Part shown: piece by piece, positions 52,649-62,208 of the stretch
How positions within the stretch are numbered: position 1 is the stretch's first letter
Layout of the letters: the number at the start of each line of letters is the position of its first letter
Assembly: GCA_021463165.1 (NCBI GenBank)
Contig: JAJTWY010000009.1
Location: 90,997 to 154,996 of the forward strand
Reading direction: 5' to 3'
DNA: 64,000 nt
Origin: Pyrinomonadaceae bacterium
GTDB taxonomy: Bacteria > Acidobacteriota > Blastocatellia > Pyrinomonadales > Pyrinomonadaceae
The notes under the pieces: model-generated
What the model was told of the DNA's origin: nothing
Databases searched by the model: none
What the model saw: the letters and a program-made list of their open reading frames with translations, nothing else
Translations under genes and position numbers: made by a program

Positions 52649-55582
52649 CTAATTTCCCCTACACACGCTTGCCGTAGCGTTAGCCGCGCAGATTAGCTTT
52701 TTCAGCTCTTCGATCAGCGTTTGCTGACTTTCTATCGTTTTCATCTGCCGCTCGAGCTCGATCTTTTGCGCGTCGATCTGCCGCTGCTGTTCCTGCGCGG
52801 CGTTGACGAGGACGGTCGTTATCCGGTCGTACTTAACCCCTTCGACCTCGCCCTTGTCATTATACGTAACAAATCGCGGATCGATCTTTGCGATGTCCTC
52901 GGCTCCAAAGCCGACGTCCTTCATTCCGTCTGTCCTCCAGTCAAATGCGATCGGACGCATTTTCTTGAGAAACGAAAGCCCCTGTGAGAACTGCGCGATA
53001 TTGGTCTTGTACCGAAGGCTCGACGAACATGTCGCGATCTGATTCCCCGCGTTTCGGCACAGCGTTGTTGCTCCTGCACCACCGAGGTTTGTTATCGAGA
53101 CCTCGCCCGTGGTAGCGATCGTGACTCTGCTAATATTGTTCGTTCGGAGCTGAACCTGATGGTTCGTTACGGCTCCAAGCAGAACTGCGCCCGGTAACCC
53201 CGCCTCGGCTCCGAATAGGCCTTCAATATTGTTTACCATATCTCGAACAATGCTGTACGTCGGGCCCTGACCGTAAACGCCGACAATCGCGCTAGTAACC
53301 AGGGGCGTTTCAGCCTTACCAACGGTCAACAGGTGGTTCGGGGCTGTTGTGCCGATGCCGACCTTCGTATCAGCTAGCGCTCCATTAACACCATCAATGC
53401 TTCCCAGAACGAGGGAATTGTTTTGCGTAACCTGGGCCTGGCTCCCGATCGCGGTCGCATTGGTCAGGGACCCGGACCCTACCTCGGCGTCATAACCAAC
53501 GATCGTATTTTTTGAGCCCGAAGTGTTGACGGTTCCCGCATGACTTCCGATCATGACATTTCTGTCTCCGGTGTCGGTCCATCCGCCGGCAGTTGTTCCA
53601 ACGAACGTATTTTCCAATGCGGCACCGGTCAAGGCATCGCCTGAAGAGGAACCCAATCTAAGATTTCCAAACGCGTCTCCGCCCAAGAATCGTGCTGAGC
53701 CGAAACGAAAGTCGCCACTTGATGATGAAATAACGTTTGCGCGGATCGTTCCCCCTGCGGTCCCGTTGCCGCTAATGTTAAAATTAGAGGACGCCTGGGG
53801 CCCGGCGTCTTGGTTTTGAATGTAGTTGCCGCTTCCGGTAGGGATATCGGAAGCACTGATCGGGGAACTTTGCCACGCCGCACCGTTGCTGCGAAGGAAA
53901 TTGCCCGTTGTGCCCGGAGCCGATAAGCCCGTTCCCCCATTCGCTGTTTGAACAACACCGCCCAGATTTGAGGCCGCTAGGTTGGTCAGGGCCGAGCCGT
54001 TGCCATGGACGACACCGGTCAGGAAAGTATCTGTTTGGCTGCTTCCAATCCGGATGATCCCCGTATCACCCGCGGCGCCGTTTGAGCCTATATGAATGTT
54101 GCCTGTTCCGCTCGTAACGGCTAAACCAGCGTTCCCGCCTATGGCTATGTTCCCGTTTCCGCCCGTGTATAGACTCCCCGCCCCCGATCCGAGAAAGGTG
54201 TTGTTTGAACCGGTCGTATTGCTGATCCCGGCGTTGGCACCTACAAAGGTGTTCGTTGAGCCTCCGGTGTTGAGCTGTCCGGCCCCGGCTCCAACGAAAG
54301 TGTTAGTGCTGCCGGTGTTTGCTTGGCCCGAACCTGAGCCGACAAAAAGATTGCTGGTCCCCGGCTTACTAAGAACACGACCGTTGTCAATATTGTATTG
54401 CGACGTAGCGTTGAACGTGCTGGCCGTGCCAGTCCCATCTATATTGAAGTTCGCACCCGTTTGCTGGCTCGATTGATTGAGAATCGAGTTACCGCCGCCG
54501 CTTGAAGCAATGGTCAGCGTATTACCGCTCGGCGTGATAGTGATATTCGATCCGGCGGCAAGCGTAACACTATCCGTCAGACTATTAAGGCTCTTGACGA
54601 CCTGGCCACTTGCGATCTTTGGAGATGTTATTGCATTTGGAGCGATCGTCGTTGCGTTCTGTGTCCCCGTCACATCGCCCGTAAGCGGACCAGTGAAGTT
54701 TGTGGCACTTCCCGCATTGGTTGCCTGAGCAACCGCTGTGAGCACACTCGCCCCGGGTATCGTTGCCGCCGACAGCGTTCCCGTAACCTTACTGCCCGCG
54801 ACCTCAACGATCTTATTGTTCGTGACACTGCCATCCGCGAGCTGGGCTGTATTCACTCCCCCATTAGCAATTCCCACGGTCACGCTACCGGTCGTGCCGC
54901 CGCCTGTAAGTCCCGTTCCGGCAGTAACGCCGGTGATCGTCCCGCCCCCTCCCGGCGAGGCAGTCTCGTCATTGGCAGGCTCCCATTGGCTGGTAGCACC
55001 ATTGAATTTTAGAACCTGTCCGTTAACCGGAGCGATGCTGGCAACATTCCGGCTCTGAATACGGGCTACAGTCGTCGCTCCCTGCGTACCGGTCACGTCA
55101 CCGGCGAGAGTCCCTGTCAGGTTGATGGCATTGGTTGCGTTTACCGCGTTCGTGGCATTTGTTGCGTTCGTTGCATTTGTCGCGGTACTGGCGGTATCGG
55201 CTGATAGACTCTTGATCGAATATGGAGAACTCTGAACACGCTGCCGCGGTGAAAGGGTTGTGAACGCCCCGCCTCCACTTGGGCGAACCTGGATCTCGAG
55301 GAATCGGTCGGCACCCGGGAACACATCCCCAAACTCCAATGAGACCGAAAAAATACCGTTGACGACGGAGACACCGTTTCGGGTCACCATCGGCCCGATC
55401 GGCGCCCCGCCGGCCGCGACGTCAAACAATAGGAACTGAAAATCAAAGCTGCCGTTTGCCGGTTCCCCGAGGTTTCTCATGCTCCCCTGGTAGGTGAACC
55501 CCGTCGTCTGGGAAAGGACAGGCAGGCTGAAGATAGTAAAGAACAGGATCGAGAGAAAAAGCAGGCTGATACGGCCTTTCAT
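52649..55582 (-). CDS. Secreted tail-fibre-like protein with C-terminal S74 chaperone
   Basis: 977 residues from the ATG at 55582, preceded by AGGAGG. Signal peptide ends VLSQ. An N-terminal beta domain (TGFTYQGSMR..GSFDFQFLLFD in part) leads into Asn/Thr/Ala-rich repeats. Then YadA-head-like repeats (NTFVGAGAGQLNTGG and similar) precede the C-terminal intramolecular chaperone of the endosialidase/tail-fibre type (SLRYKTNIAQF, RPIAFDW, DVGFGAEDIAKIDPRFV). A coiled coil ends the protein. Such proteins trimerise and cut themselves before the chaperone. Unlike in phages, this one is exported. Confidence 0.85.
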   Translation of the reverse strand: MKGRISLLFLSILFFTIFSLPVLSQTTGFTYQGSMRNLGEPANGSFDFQFLLFDVAAGGAPIGPMVTRNGVSVVNGIFSVSLEFGDVFPGADRFLEIQVRPSGGGAFTTLSPRQRVQSSPYSIKSLSADTASTATNATNATNATNAVNATNAINLTGTLAGDVTGTQGATTVARIQSRNVASIAPVNGQVLKFNGATSQWEPANDETASPGGGGTITGVTAGTGLTGGGTTGSVTVGIANGGVNTAQLADGSVTNNKIVEVAGSKVTGTLSAATIPGASVLTAVAQATNAGSATNFTGPLTGDVTGTQNATTIAPNAITSPKIASGQVVKSLNSLTDSVTLAAGSNITITPSGNTLTIASSGGGNSILNQSSQQTGANFNIDGTGTASTFNATSQYNIDNGRVLSKPGTSNLFVGSGSGQANTGSTNTFVGAGAGQLNTGGSTNTFVGANAGISNTTGSNNTFLGSGAGSLYTGGNGNIAIGGNAGLAVTSGTGNIHIGSNGAAGDTGIIRIGSSQTDTFLTGVVHGNGSALTNLAASNLGGVVQTANGGTGLSAPGTTGNFLRSNGAAWQSSPISASDIPTGSGNYIQNQDAGPQASSNFNISGNGTAGGTIRANVISSSSGDFRFGSARFLGGDAFGNLRLGSSSGDALTGAALENTFVGTTAGGWTDTGDRNVMIGSHAGTVNTSGSKNTIVGYDAEVGSGSLTNATAIGSQAQVTQNNSLVLGSIDGVNGALADTKVGIGTTAPNHLLTVGKAETPLVTSAIVGVYGQGPTYSIVRDMVNNIEGLFGAEAGLPGAVLLGAVTNHQVQLRTNNISRVTIATTGEVSITNLGGAGATTLCRNAGNQIATCSSSLRYKTNIAQFSQGLSFLKKMRPIAFDWRTDGMKDVGFGAEDIAKIDPRFVTYNDKGEVEGVKYDRITTVLVNAAQEQQRQIDAQKIELERQMKTIESQQTLIEELKKLICAANATASVCRGN

Positions 55583-55650
55583 GATGCATGCCTCCTGGTT
55601 GAGATCTGATTGAATCATGCTAGACCTAGCACACGTCGCCCCCCGGAAAC

Positions 55651-55664
55651 ATGATCTGGATCAT
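55651..55664. promoter_or_regulatory. Possible FNR/CRP-type operator
   Basis: ATGATC-TG-GATCAT, six-base arms with a two-base centre, about 70 bases before the S74-chaperone gene. It resembles FNR/CRP sites loosely. Confidence 0.3.
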
Positions 55665-55740
55665 ACTTCTCCATCGTCGGGGTCAACGTGCCTTGTGGGG
55701 GTGCAGGGCTCAATAGGATGGATTCGTTGGCTATACAGTT

Positions 55741-56169
55741 TTAAGTAGGGCCAAGTGCATTCATGTATGGGGAAGAAACATACATCAGCAGCAGGAGAAG
55801 AATGAAATAGGGTATCAAAACTGCCGCCCCCGGGTAATCTTTGGCGATCCGCTGGCCGAAGAAAAGGGCAATGATCACCGTGGCTCCAAGCGCAGCCGCC
55901 CAGAAGATCAGGGCCGTCGAACCGATCACCAAGAAATAGACGATCCCTGCCGCACTCAGCACACCGGCGGCCAGCTCGAGGATCGTGATCTTAACCAGCA
56001 TCAGCGGAACCAGACGGGCCAGGATGGTCTTCGAAAAATGGCCCGTCAGCCATTCTAGATTCCCCTTCCAGTCAAATACCTTATCGAGGCCCGATTGGAT
56101 GAACAGGATCGCGACGAGCAGGGCGCCGAGAAGCGCCGGCAGGTTTTTCGCGATCAGATCAAATTGCAT
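55741..56169 (-). CDS. DoxX-like membrane protein
   Basis: 142 residues, four hydrophobic helices, with the DoxX-like start LLGALLVAILFIQSGLDKVFDW. DoxX proteins are linked to redox processes, for example thiosulfate or thiol stress, but no activity is assigned. It begins 13 bases after the end of the upstream pepP gene, so it is likely cotranscribed with it. Confidence 0.75.
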   Translation of the reverse strand: MQFDLIAKNLPALLGALLVAILFIQSGLDKVFDWKGNLEWLTGHFSKTILARLVPLMLVKITILELAAGVLSAAGIVYFLVIGSTALIFWAAALGATVIIALFFGQRIAKDYPGAAVLIPYFILLLLLMYVSSPYMNALGPT

Positions 56170-56182
56170 ATTGCTCCATACG

Positions 56183-57493
56183 TTACTTACGGGCGGACTT
56201 CTGCATCAATGCTTCGATCTCGTCCGGATCTTTCGTAACACCGGCCGTCAGGTTGATGTTGCCGGTCTCTGTAACAATGACGTCATCCTCGATTCGGACG
56301 CCGATACCGCGATATTTGGCCGGGGCCGATCTGTCATCGGGAGGGATGTAAAGGCCCGGTTCGACCGTGAGCGCCATTCCCGGCGCATAGGGCCTCGACT
56401 GCTTGGCTTGTTGATCGACAAAATAGCGGCCCGCGTCGTGCACGTCGAGCCCGAGCCAATGGCCGACACCGTGCATGTAGTATTTCAAATACGCCTTCTT
56501 CTTGATCAGGTCCTTGGTCTTGCCCTTGAGCAGGCCGAGCTGTTTCATGCCTTCGGTCAGCAGTTCGATCGAATAATCCTGGCGTTGCTGATGCGTATTT
56601 CCGACTACCGTGAAATCGATGCACTTGAGTTGGACATCGAGAACGACATCGTAAACCTCACGCTGAGCCGGCGTAAATTTGCCGTTAACGGGAAATGTCC
56701 GCGTAATATCTGACGCATAGCCTTGGTACTCGGCGCCGGCGTCGATCAGGATCAAGTCGCCGTCCTTTAGCGGCATATTGTTTTCGACATAGTGCAGGAT
56801 CGTGGCGTTGTCGCCGCCGCCGATGATCGAATTGTATGCAACGCCGCTCGCTCCTTTGTCCTTCATGAATGCTTCCATCAGGGCCTCGACCTGGCCTTCA
56901 TTCATACCCGGCTTGACCTTCTTCATAGCAAGAACATGGGCCTCGGCAGCGATGTCGGCGGCCTTCTGCATCAAGCCAACCTCTCTTTCGCTCTTGTGAA
57001 GCCGCATTTCGCCGATGATAGGGGTCGGATCGATGATAGTGTGCGGCGGATAGGCGGTTTTGAGACGGCGAACACGCTGCTCGTTCAGATACTGGAGAAT
57101 TTTCTGGTCCAATTCCGTATCGACGGCAAACCGATAATAAAGCTTCTCGTGACCAGCGAGGATCTTGCCCAGGTCGGCGCCGAACTTCTCGACCGAATGA
57201 GCCTTATCGACGCCGAAATTCTTAACCGCACCTTCGACTCCCTGACGGCGCCCAAACCACGTTTCCATAAGCGGATCGCGCGGGCGAACATATAGCGTAT
57301 AAGGCTTCTTAGCTCCCTTCGTGATCACGGCGATCGCGTCCGGCTCAGGAAAGCCGGTCAGGTACCAGAAGTCTGAGTCCTGCCGGAACTTGAACTCAGT
57401 ATCATAGCTGCGTGTCTTCTCATGAGCTGCCGGAATGATCGCCACGCTTCCTTCTTCCATCTGGTCAATGAATCGCTTTATTTCTTCTCGCAT
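56183..57493 (-). CDS. pepP: Xaa-Pro aminopeptidase
   Basis: M24 metallopeptidase removing N-terminal residues before proline. The pita-bread domain starts near 165. Metal ligands are in LIDAGAEYQGYASDITRTFP (two Asp), MHGVGHWLGLDVHDAG (His), LTVEPGLY (Glu) and GIGVRIEDDVIVTE (Glu). The N-terminal creatinase-like domain has SFWYLTGFPEPDA-like sequence. 436 residues. No signal peptide, so it is cytoplasmic. Confidence 0.92.
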   Translation of the reverse strand: MREEIKRFIDQMEEGSVAIIPAAHEKTRSYDTEFKFRQDSDFWYLTGFPEPDAIAVITKGAKKPYTLYVRPRDPLMETWFGRRQGVEGAVKNFGVDKAHSVEKFGADLGKILAGHEKLYYRFAVDTELDQKILQYLNEQRVRRLKTAYPPHTIIDPTPIIGEMRLHKSEREVGLMQKAADIAAEAHVLAMKKVKPGMNEGQVEALMEAFMKDKGASGVAYNSIIGGGDNATILHYVENNMPLKDGDLILIDAGAEYQGYASDITRTFPVNGKFTPAQREVYDVVLDVQLKCIDFTVVGNTHQQRQDYSIELLTEGMKQLGLLKGKTKDLIKKKAYLKYYMHGVGHWLGLDVHDAGRYFVDQQAKQSRPYAPGMALTVEPGLYIPPDDRSAPAKYRGIGVRIEDDVIVTETGNINLTAGVTKDPDEIEALMQKSARK

Positions 57494-57576
57494 ATTGCAA
57501 AAAGTTTAGCCTAAATCGTTCAAAAGCAAAATGCTGATATAATCACGACGAAAATTCGGAACAGGGAGAAACTGCA

Positions 57577-58161
57577 ATGAAGAAGATGATGATAGCCGCG
57601 GTTCTGATCGCATCGACCGCACTCCTGGCTTTTGCCGATATAGCACCCGGCCCACGCGTCAAAAAACCGCCCACGGTCGCGACCGATATGGACATTCGTC
57701 TCGACCCGCTTGCTACCGAGGCAAAGTTGATCATTCCGGCTTCGCAGCTGAGGCAGCTCAGGGCTGAACTTGAGGATCTCGACCCGGAGAACACCGCTGC
57801 TGCTGCGACGACGGGGACGAATACATCCCTTCCCACACAGACCATTGTCAGCGGGCTTTTGCTCAGCCTCGCATTCGTTTTCGGTGGCCTTTGGCTGGCC
57901 AGGAACCGTCATATTGCCATTCGATCAAAAGCGATGGGCGCCGTCGCCCTTCTTGCGATCAGCGGTTCGGCCGCCAGCTATCTTTACGCAAACGCCGGCC
58001 CGCCGCCCGAAGCTCGAAGCATCACGGGAAAGATGTTTACCCAGGCGGTCCACTACTACGGCCACGGCTGGGGCAAGATAAAACTCGAGACCGGTGAAGG
58101 GACCCGCGTACAGCTGATCGTTCCAAATCCTAAAGAAGGAAAGCCCGCCGGCGAAGAATAA
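57577..58161 (+). CDS. Exported membrane protein of unknown function
   Basis: 194 residues: signal-like helix (1-20), a Pro/Glu-rich mature part with an LRAELEDLDPENT stretch, then two hydrophobic helices (about 90-107, 115-135) and a C-terminal soluble tail rich in His/Tyr (YYGHGWGKIK). I recognise no family. Its stop TAA is directly followed by the ATG of the next gene, so the two form a unit. Confidence 0.6.
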   Translation: MKKMMIAAVLIASTALLAFADIAPGPRVKKPPTVATDMDIRLDPLATEAKLIIPASQLRQLRAELEDLDPENTAAAATTGTNTSLPTQTIVSGLLLSLAFVFGGLWLARNRHIAIRSKAMGAVALLAISGSAASYLYANAGPPPEARSITGKMFTQAVHYYGHGWGKIKLETGEGTRVQLIVPNPKEGKPAGEE

Positions 58162-59166
58162 ATGCAGGAGATCCGACTAGCCCGGCCGGTGATCACGAGC
58201 GCGCAGATCTTTTTCGGCGCGTTCGTGTTGGCCTGCGGCGTCGCCGCGGCGCTGATCGGCAGCTTTCCGCTCGCGGCCTCGATCGTAACGATCTTCCTCT
58301 TTGCCGGCATCCACAACCTGATGGAGTTTCGCTACTTCATCGCGAGGATGCCGCTGCGCTGGGGCCGCTCACGGCTCTACTACTCGGTGGGCATCGGCGG
58401 CGTTGTCGGTCTCGCCGCAGTTTATCTGACGCTCTATTTCGCGAGCGGCAATTGGCTCTGGGGCAGTGAAGGCTGGCTGATGTTCACCGCAAGCTGGAAT
58501 ACGGCCTTTGTGCTCTGGTTGGCCGCGCTCTTCTATCTCCGCGGAAAACAGCGGCCTAGGAGCGACTGGTCATGGGCCTTTCCGGCGGCTCTTGCTCTCG
58601 CGGCACTAGCTTGGCTGATCCCTCAATACTGGAGCCTCGCGCTCGTGTATATCCACCCGTTCATCGCAATGTGGTTTCTCGAACGGCAGCTCCGCCGCAC
58701 CAAACCGGAATGGCTCCGCGCGTATCATTTTTCGCTCGCGGCGATCCCGTTTTTTCTTATAGTGATCTGGCTCGCGTTCGCTTCGGAACCGAATTTGTCA
58801 GAAGAGACAAACCTTTTCTGGCGGATAGCGCAGCACGCCGGCAGCGGCATTCTGCCCGGCATTTCGAGCCATGTGCTGGTCGCAACCCATGTTTTCCTCG
58901 AATCGATCCACTACTTCGTCTGGATCCTTTTGATACCGCTTATCGACCGACGGGCCATCCCGTGGCGATTCAATGAGATCCCGCTGTTTTCACGAAATGG
59001 CGGATTTCCGCGCATGGTCATTGCGGCCACAGCCGTCACGATCGTGATCGCCCTTGGACTCTGGGCCGGTTTCACTATTGACTACACAACGACGCGCGAC
59101 GTATATTTCGCCTTTGCGATCGCACACGTACTCGCGGAGTTTCCATTCTTGATCAAAATGCTCTGA
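58162..59166 (+). CDS. Multispan membrane protein with three HxxxE motifs
   Basis: 334 residues with about eight to nine membrane helices. It carries HxxxE pairs inside helices: H51/E55, H243/E247 and H322/E326, with further His at 165, 225, 237 and 250. No family assigned by eye. The regular placement suggests an intramembrane metal-binding site, in the manner of Brp/Blh-type or hydroxylase enzymes, but sequence similarity to those is not visible. Cotranslated with the gene just upstream. Confidence 0.6.
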   Translation: MQEIRLARPVITSAQIFFGAFVLACGVAAALIGSFPLAASIVTIFLFAGIHNLMEFRYFIARMPLRWGRSRLYYSVGIGGVVGLAAVYLTLYFASGNWLWGSEGWLMFTASWNTAFVLWLAALFYLRGKQRPRSDWSWAFPAALALAALAWLIPQYWSLALVYIHPFIAMWFLERQLRRTKPEWLRAYHFSLAAIPFFLIVIWLAFASEPNLSEETNLFWRIAQHAGSGILPGISSHVLVATHVFLESIHYFVWILLIPLIDRRAIPWRFNEIPLFSRNGGFPRMVIAATAVTIVIALGLWAGFTIDYTTTRDVYFAFAIAHVLAEFPFLIKML

Positions 59167-59206
59167 GCTTCTGGAGCACGGGTCCAGTGACCGACCCCAT
59201 AAATCG

Positions 59207-59479
59207 ATGTGCCGAAACATAAAAATACTCTTCAATTTTGACCCGCCTGCAACCTCGGACGAGGTCCGGGCTTCTTCACTTCAGTTCGTCCGAAAGCTGT
59301 CGGGAATGAACAAGCCGTCGAAGGCCAACGAAGGTGCCTTTCATCTCGCGGTAGAGCGCGTTGCGGCCGCGGCGCAGGAAATGCTGAACACCCTTGTCAC
59401 GCAGGCGGCGCCACGCAATCGCGAAGTCGAAGCGGCACGGGCAAAAGAGAGGTCTGCGCTGCGATTCGGTAACAGGTAG
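59207..59479 (+). CDS. DUF2277 family protein
   Basis: 90-residue cytoplasmic protein beginning MCRNIKILFNFDPPAT, the family signature. It has the matching helix-rich C-terminus (AFHLAVERVAAAAQEMLNTL). DUF2277 proteins are small and widespread, function unknown. It lies between the HxxxE membrane protein gene (41 bases) and a VOC gene (34 bases). Confidence 0.85.
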   Translation: MCRNIKILFNFDPPATSDEVRASSLQFVRKLSGMNKPSKANEGAFHLAVERVAAAAQEMLNTLVTQAAPRNREVEAARAKERSALRFGNR

Positions 59480-59512
59480 AACGTCGCGACCGGACTGTCA
59501 TCGAGGCAAAAA

Positions 59513-59917
59513 ATGACCCTTCAAATATCTAACTTGACGACGCTTATCCAAGTCTTCAACATGCGGCGTTCACTTGCCTTTTATCGGGATGTGCTTGGAT
59601 TTAAAGTTCTCATAGACTCTGGCGGCGGCGATGACGCAAGCTGGGTCTGGCTTCGGCTCGGCAAGGTCGATCTGATGCTCAATGATCAGTACGAGCCCGG
59701 CCACGTGCCTGTCGCTCCACCGCCTGAGCGCACAAAGTGGCACCAGGACACCTGTCTCTATTTCGATGCTGATCCGGACGCAGCCTACGAGCATCTACGT
59801 AGCGCCGGCCTTTCTCTAAGCCCACCTACGGATGCCTCCTACGGAATGCGGCAGCTCTACCTTACCGATCCCGATGGCTACAACCTCTGTTTTCAAAAGA
59901 ATTTAGATGATGGATAA
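59513..59917 (+). CDS. VOC-superfamily (glyoxalase/bleomycin resistance-like) protein
   Basis: 134 residues with two beta-alpha-beta-beta-beta modules typical of the VOC fold: start TTLIQVFNMRRSLAFYRDVLG and end TDPDGYNLCFQK. One candidate metal-binding acid lies in DPDGYNLCF. Substrate unknown. It overlaps the ankyrin-like gene start by 11 bases. Confidence 0.85.
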   Translation: MTLQISNLTTLIQVFNMRRSLAFYRDVLGFKVLIDSGGGDDASWVWLRLGKVDLMLNDQYEPGHVPVAPPPERTKWHQDTCLYFDADPDAAYEHLRSAGLSLSPPTDASYGMRQLYLTDPDGYNLCFQKNLDDG

Positions 59918-60464
59918 ACTGTGGAAGGAAGCGCTAAGGCATTTGGATGAAGGCAACTTTACGGCGCTGCAGGAACATCTCGGCGGTCCCGAGGGGTTTG
60001 ATCGACAGGTGATCGACTGGTTCGATTCCGGCCAATTTAAGGACGAACCGGCGGCACTCAACGAAGTTCTCAGTTGTGCGATGATGCTGGGGCGAACCGA
60101 GACCGCGGAATATCTTGTCGATAAGGGGGTCGAGCCATACGCTGGGATGAAGACGGGGCTTGCAGGCCCCCATTACGCCGCCAGCGCAGGACGGGTAGAA
60201 GCGGTCAGGATGCTCATTGAAAAGAAGATCGCCCTCAACGTGAAGAACAGTTACGGCGGTACTATCCTCGGGCAGGCTCTCTGGTCAGCGGTAAATGAGC
60301 CTTCCGACGGACATTGTGAGATCATCGAGCGACTGGTCGCGGCAGGAGCCGAGGTCGAACCGGGCATGCTCGAATGGTGGAACGACCAGCCGGTTCGCTC
60401 GAGCAATACCAAGCAGCGGGTGGCAAAGGCCCTTTCTGGAACAGGCAGAAGCGAGGCCTTCTAG
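59907..60464 (+). CDS. Ankyrin-repeat protein
   Basis: 185 residues, no signal peptide. At least two ankyrin repeats are visible (AEYLVDKGVEPYAGMKTGLAG-type and GPHYAASAGRVEAVRMLIEK), with less regular flanking helices. Protein-binding role expected. Overlaps the VOC gene by 11 bases; the ATG at 59910 is an alternative start. Confidence 0.75.
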   Translation: MMDKLWKEALRHLDEGNFTALQEHLGGPEGFDRQVIDWFDSGQFKDEPAALNEVLSCAMMLGRTETAEYLVDKGVEPYAGMKTGLAGPHYAASAGRVEAVRMLIEKKIALNVKNSYGGTILGQALWSAVNEPSDGHCEIIERLVAAGAEVEPGMLEWWNDQPVRSSNTKQRVAKALSGTGRSEAF

Positions 60465-60480
60465 GTTCGGTCAATAGGTC

Positions 60481-61065
60481 ATGAAGCGAATAGTTATCAT
60501 CGCTATAGTACTCTGTGCGGCGGGTATCCACGTCGATGCTCAGAAAGCCCCGCCGATCATTTCCCGCTCGGATTGGAAGGCAAATGCGCCGGTCGGCGAA
60601 GGTAAGAAGCACAAGATCAAGTTCATTACGATACATCACACCGGCACAAAGCTGCGGCCCGATCTAACGATCGAAACAAAGCTCAAGAACCTTCAGGCCT
60701 TCTCTCAGCGCGACGACAAGCTTTCATCCGGAAAGTTCAAGCCAGCATGGTTCGATGTTCCGTACCATTATTACATCGCCGTTGATGGAAAGATCGCCGA
60801 AGGTCGCCAGATAGACTACGCAGGCGATACGAACACCGAATACGATCCGGCCGGACATGCTCTCGTCGTGGTTGAAGGAAGTTTCGACACCGACGAGCCG
60901 AATGCCGCGCAGGTAGGATCGCTAAAAGCGATAGTTAAATGGCTGGCGAAAAAATATAAGGTCAAGGGAGATCGGGTAAAAGGCCACCGCGACTATGCCA
61001 AAACCGATTGTCCGGGAAGCAATATCGAGAAATTGTTCCCGGAATTGCGAAAGCTCGCGCGTTAG
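60481..61065 (+). CDS. N-acetylmuramoyl-L-alanine amidase
   Basis: Zinc amidase of the PGRP/Amidase_2 fold that cuts between MurNAc and the peptide stem. Signal peptide ends IHVDAQ. Zinc and catalytic residues lie in [11 protein letters not shown] and [12 protein letters not shown]; the [18 protein letters not shown] core matches. 194 residues, one domain. Its stop overlaps the end of the convergent yebC gene by 4 bases. Confidence 0.9.
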   Translation: MKRIVIIAIVLCAAGIHVDAQKAPPIISRSDWKANAPVGEGKKHKIKFITIHHTGTKLRPDLTIETKLKNLQAFSQRDDKLSSGKFKPAWFDVPYHYYIAVDGKIAEGRQIDYAGDTNTEYDPAGHALVVVEGSFDTDEPNAAQVGSLKAIVKWLAKKYKVKGDRVKGHRDYAKTDCPGSNIEKLFPELRKLAR

Positions 61066-61802
61066 TCCATCTCGCTCTCGTCTATATCAAAATTCGCATA
61101 GACCTTCTGCACGTCGTCGTTGTCGTCGATGGCGTCGTATAGCTTCAGCATCGTCCTGGCTTCGCCGCCTTCGAGTTTGATGTAATTCTGCGGGACCATC
61201 GAGATCTCGGCGGCCTGCGGTTCGATACCTGCGGCCTTGATGGCATCGTGAACCGCGTCAAAGGCATCGGGCGCCGTAAAGATCTCGAAAACATCGCCTT
61301 CGTCCTGCATATCGTCGGCACCGGCCTCGATCGCGATCTCAAAGAGATCGTCCTCGCTCTTTGCCTCTTTGTCCACCACGATGTAGCCCTTCTTGTCGAA
61401 CATCCAGGCGACCGAACCCGCCTCGCCCAGATTTCCACCGTTCTTCGAGAACAAATGGCGGAGTTCGGCGACCGTTCGATTGCGATTATCGGTCATCGTG
61501 TCCACCAGGATCGCGACACCGCCCGGACCGTAGCCTTCGTATGTGATCTCTTCGTAGTTTACGCCGTCGAGTTCGCCGGTGCCGCGCTTGATCGCCCGAT
61601 CGATCGTGTCGTTTGGCATATTCTGAGCCTTCGCGTCAGAAACGGCTTTTCGAAGGCGCGCATTCGAGTCCACGTCGCCGCTGCCGCCCGTTCGCGCCGC
61701 AACCGTGATCTCCTTGATCAGCTTGGTAAAGATCTTGCCGCGCTTGGCGTCCAAAGCTCCTTTCTTGTGCTTGATTGTGTGCCACTTGGAATGTCCCGAC
61801 AT
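61062..61802 (-). CDS. yebC: YebC/PmpR family protein
   Basis: Conserved protein that in recent work aids translation of proline-rich stretches and in older work was described as a transcription regulator. The N-terminus [25 protein letters not shown] is family-typical in blocks ([15 protein letters not shown]). The middle has [19 protein letters not shown]. 246 residues. Transcribed toward the amidase gene. Confidence 0.94.
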   Translation of the reverse strand: MSGHSKWHTIKHKKGALDAKRGKIFTKLIKEITVAARTGGSGDVDSNARLRKAVSDAKAQNMPNDTIDRAIKRGTGELDGVNYEEITYEGYGPGGVAILVDTMTDNRNRTVAELRHLFSKNGGNLGEAGSVAWMFDKKGYIVVDKEAKSEDDLFEIAIEAGADDMQDEGDVFEIFTAPDAFDAVHDAIKAAGIEPQAAEISMVPQNYIKLEGGEARTMLKLYDAIDDNDDVQKVYANFDIDESEMD

Positions 61803-61890
61803 ATACTTAAAACTTGGTCTTGTTGGCCTAAATTCGAACTAACGAATATACCACGCGAGTTTTTGTCGGGCAAAATACGATGGCGTCGGG

Positions 61891-62208
61891 TCAGTCGGAT
61901 CGACCCGCAAGGCGCGCCGGTTCGCAGCCCGTGACCTCGCTGAACCTCGATACCGACAGGTCAGATATAGTTATCCTCTTATTTTTCGAGGTTTCGCCGC
62001 TAACAATGGCGATGTCGCTCTTTGAAACACCGAATTGTTTCGCGAAGAGTTTGATCAACTCGGCGTTCGCCGCACCGTCGACCGGAGGCGACCGAAGCTT
62101 GACTTTTAATGAGCCATCGTGCGCACCAACGATCTCGCTACGCGACGCCCGGGGCGTGACCCGTACCGAAAACGTCAAGGCACCGTTCGCTTCGATCAGA
62201 TCTATCAA
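61891..62208 (-). CDS. yggU: YggU/DUF167 family protein
   Basis: Small protein of about 105 residues with the family core VRVTPRASRSEIVG and SPPVDGAANAELIKLFAKQF. The frame is open further upstream, but the TTG at 62208 overlaps the yggT stop by 4 bases (TTGA). It also gives an N-terminus matching the usual distance before the core. An AAGG precedes it closely, so start choice is uncertain. Follows yggT and yggS. Confidence 0.8.
   Translation of the reverse strand: MIDLIEANGALTFSVRVTPRASRSEIVGAHDGSLKVKLRSPPVDGAANAELIKLFAKQFGVSKSDIAIVSGETSKNKRITISDLSVSRFSEVTGCEPARLAGRSD

Noticed and set aside
52649..55582. Prophage region suggested by the tail-fibre-type chaperone
   Set aside because: No capsid, terminase, portal, integrase or lysis genes are nearby. 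The protein has its own signal peptide and ordinary chromosomal neighbours.
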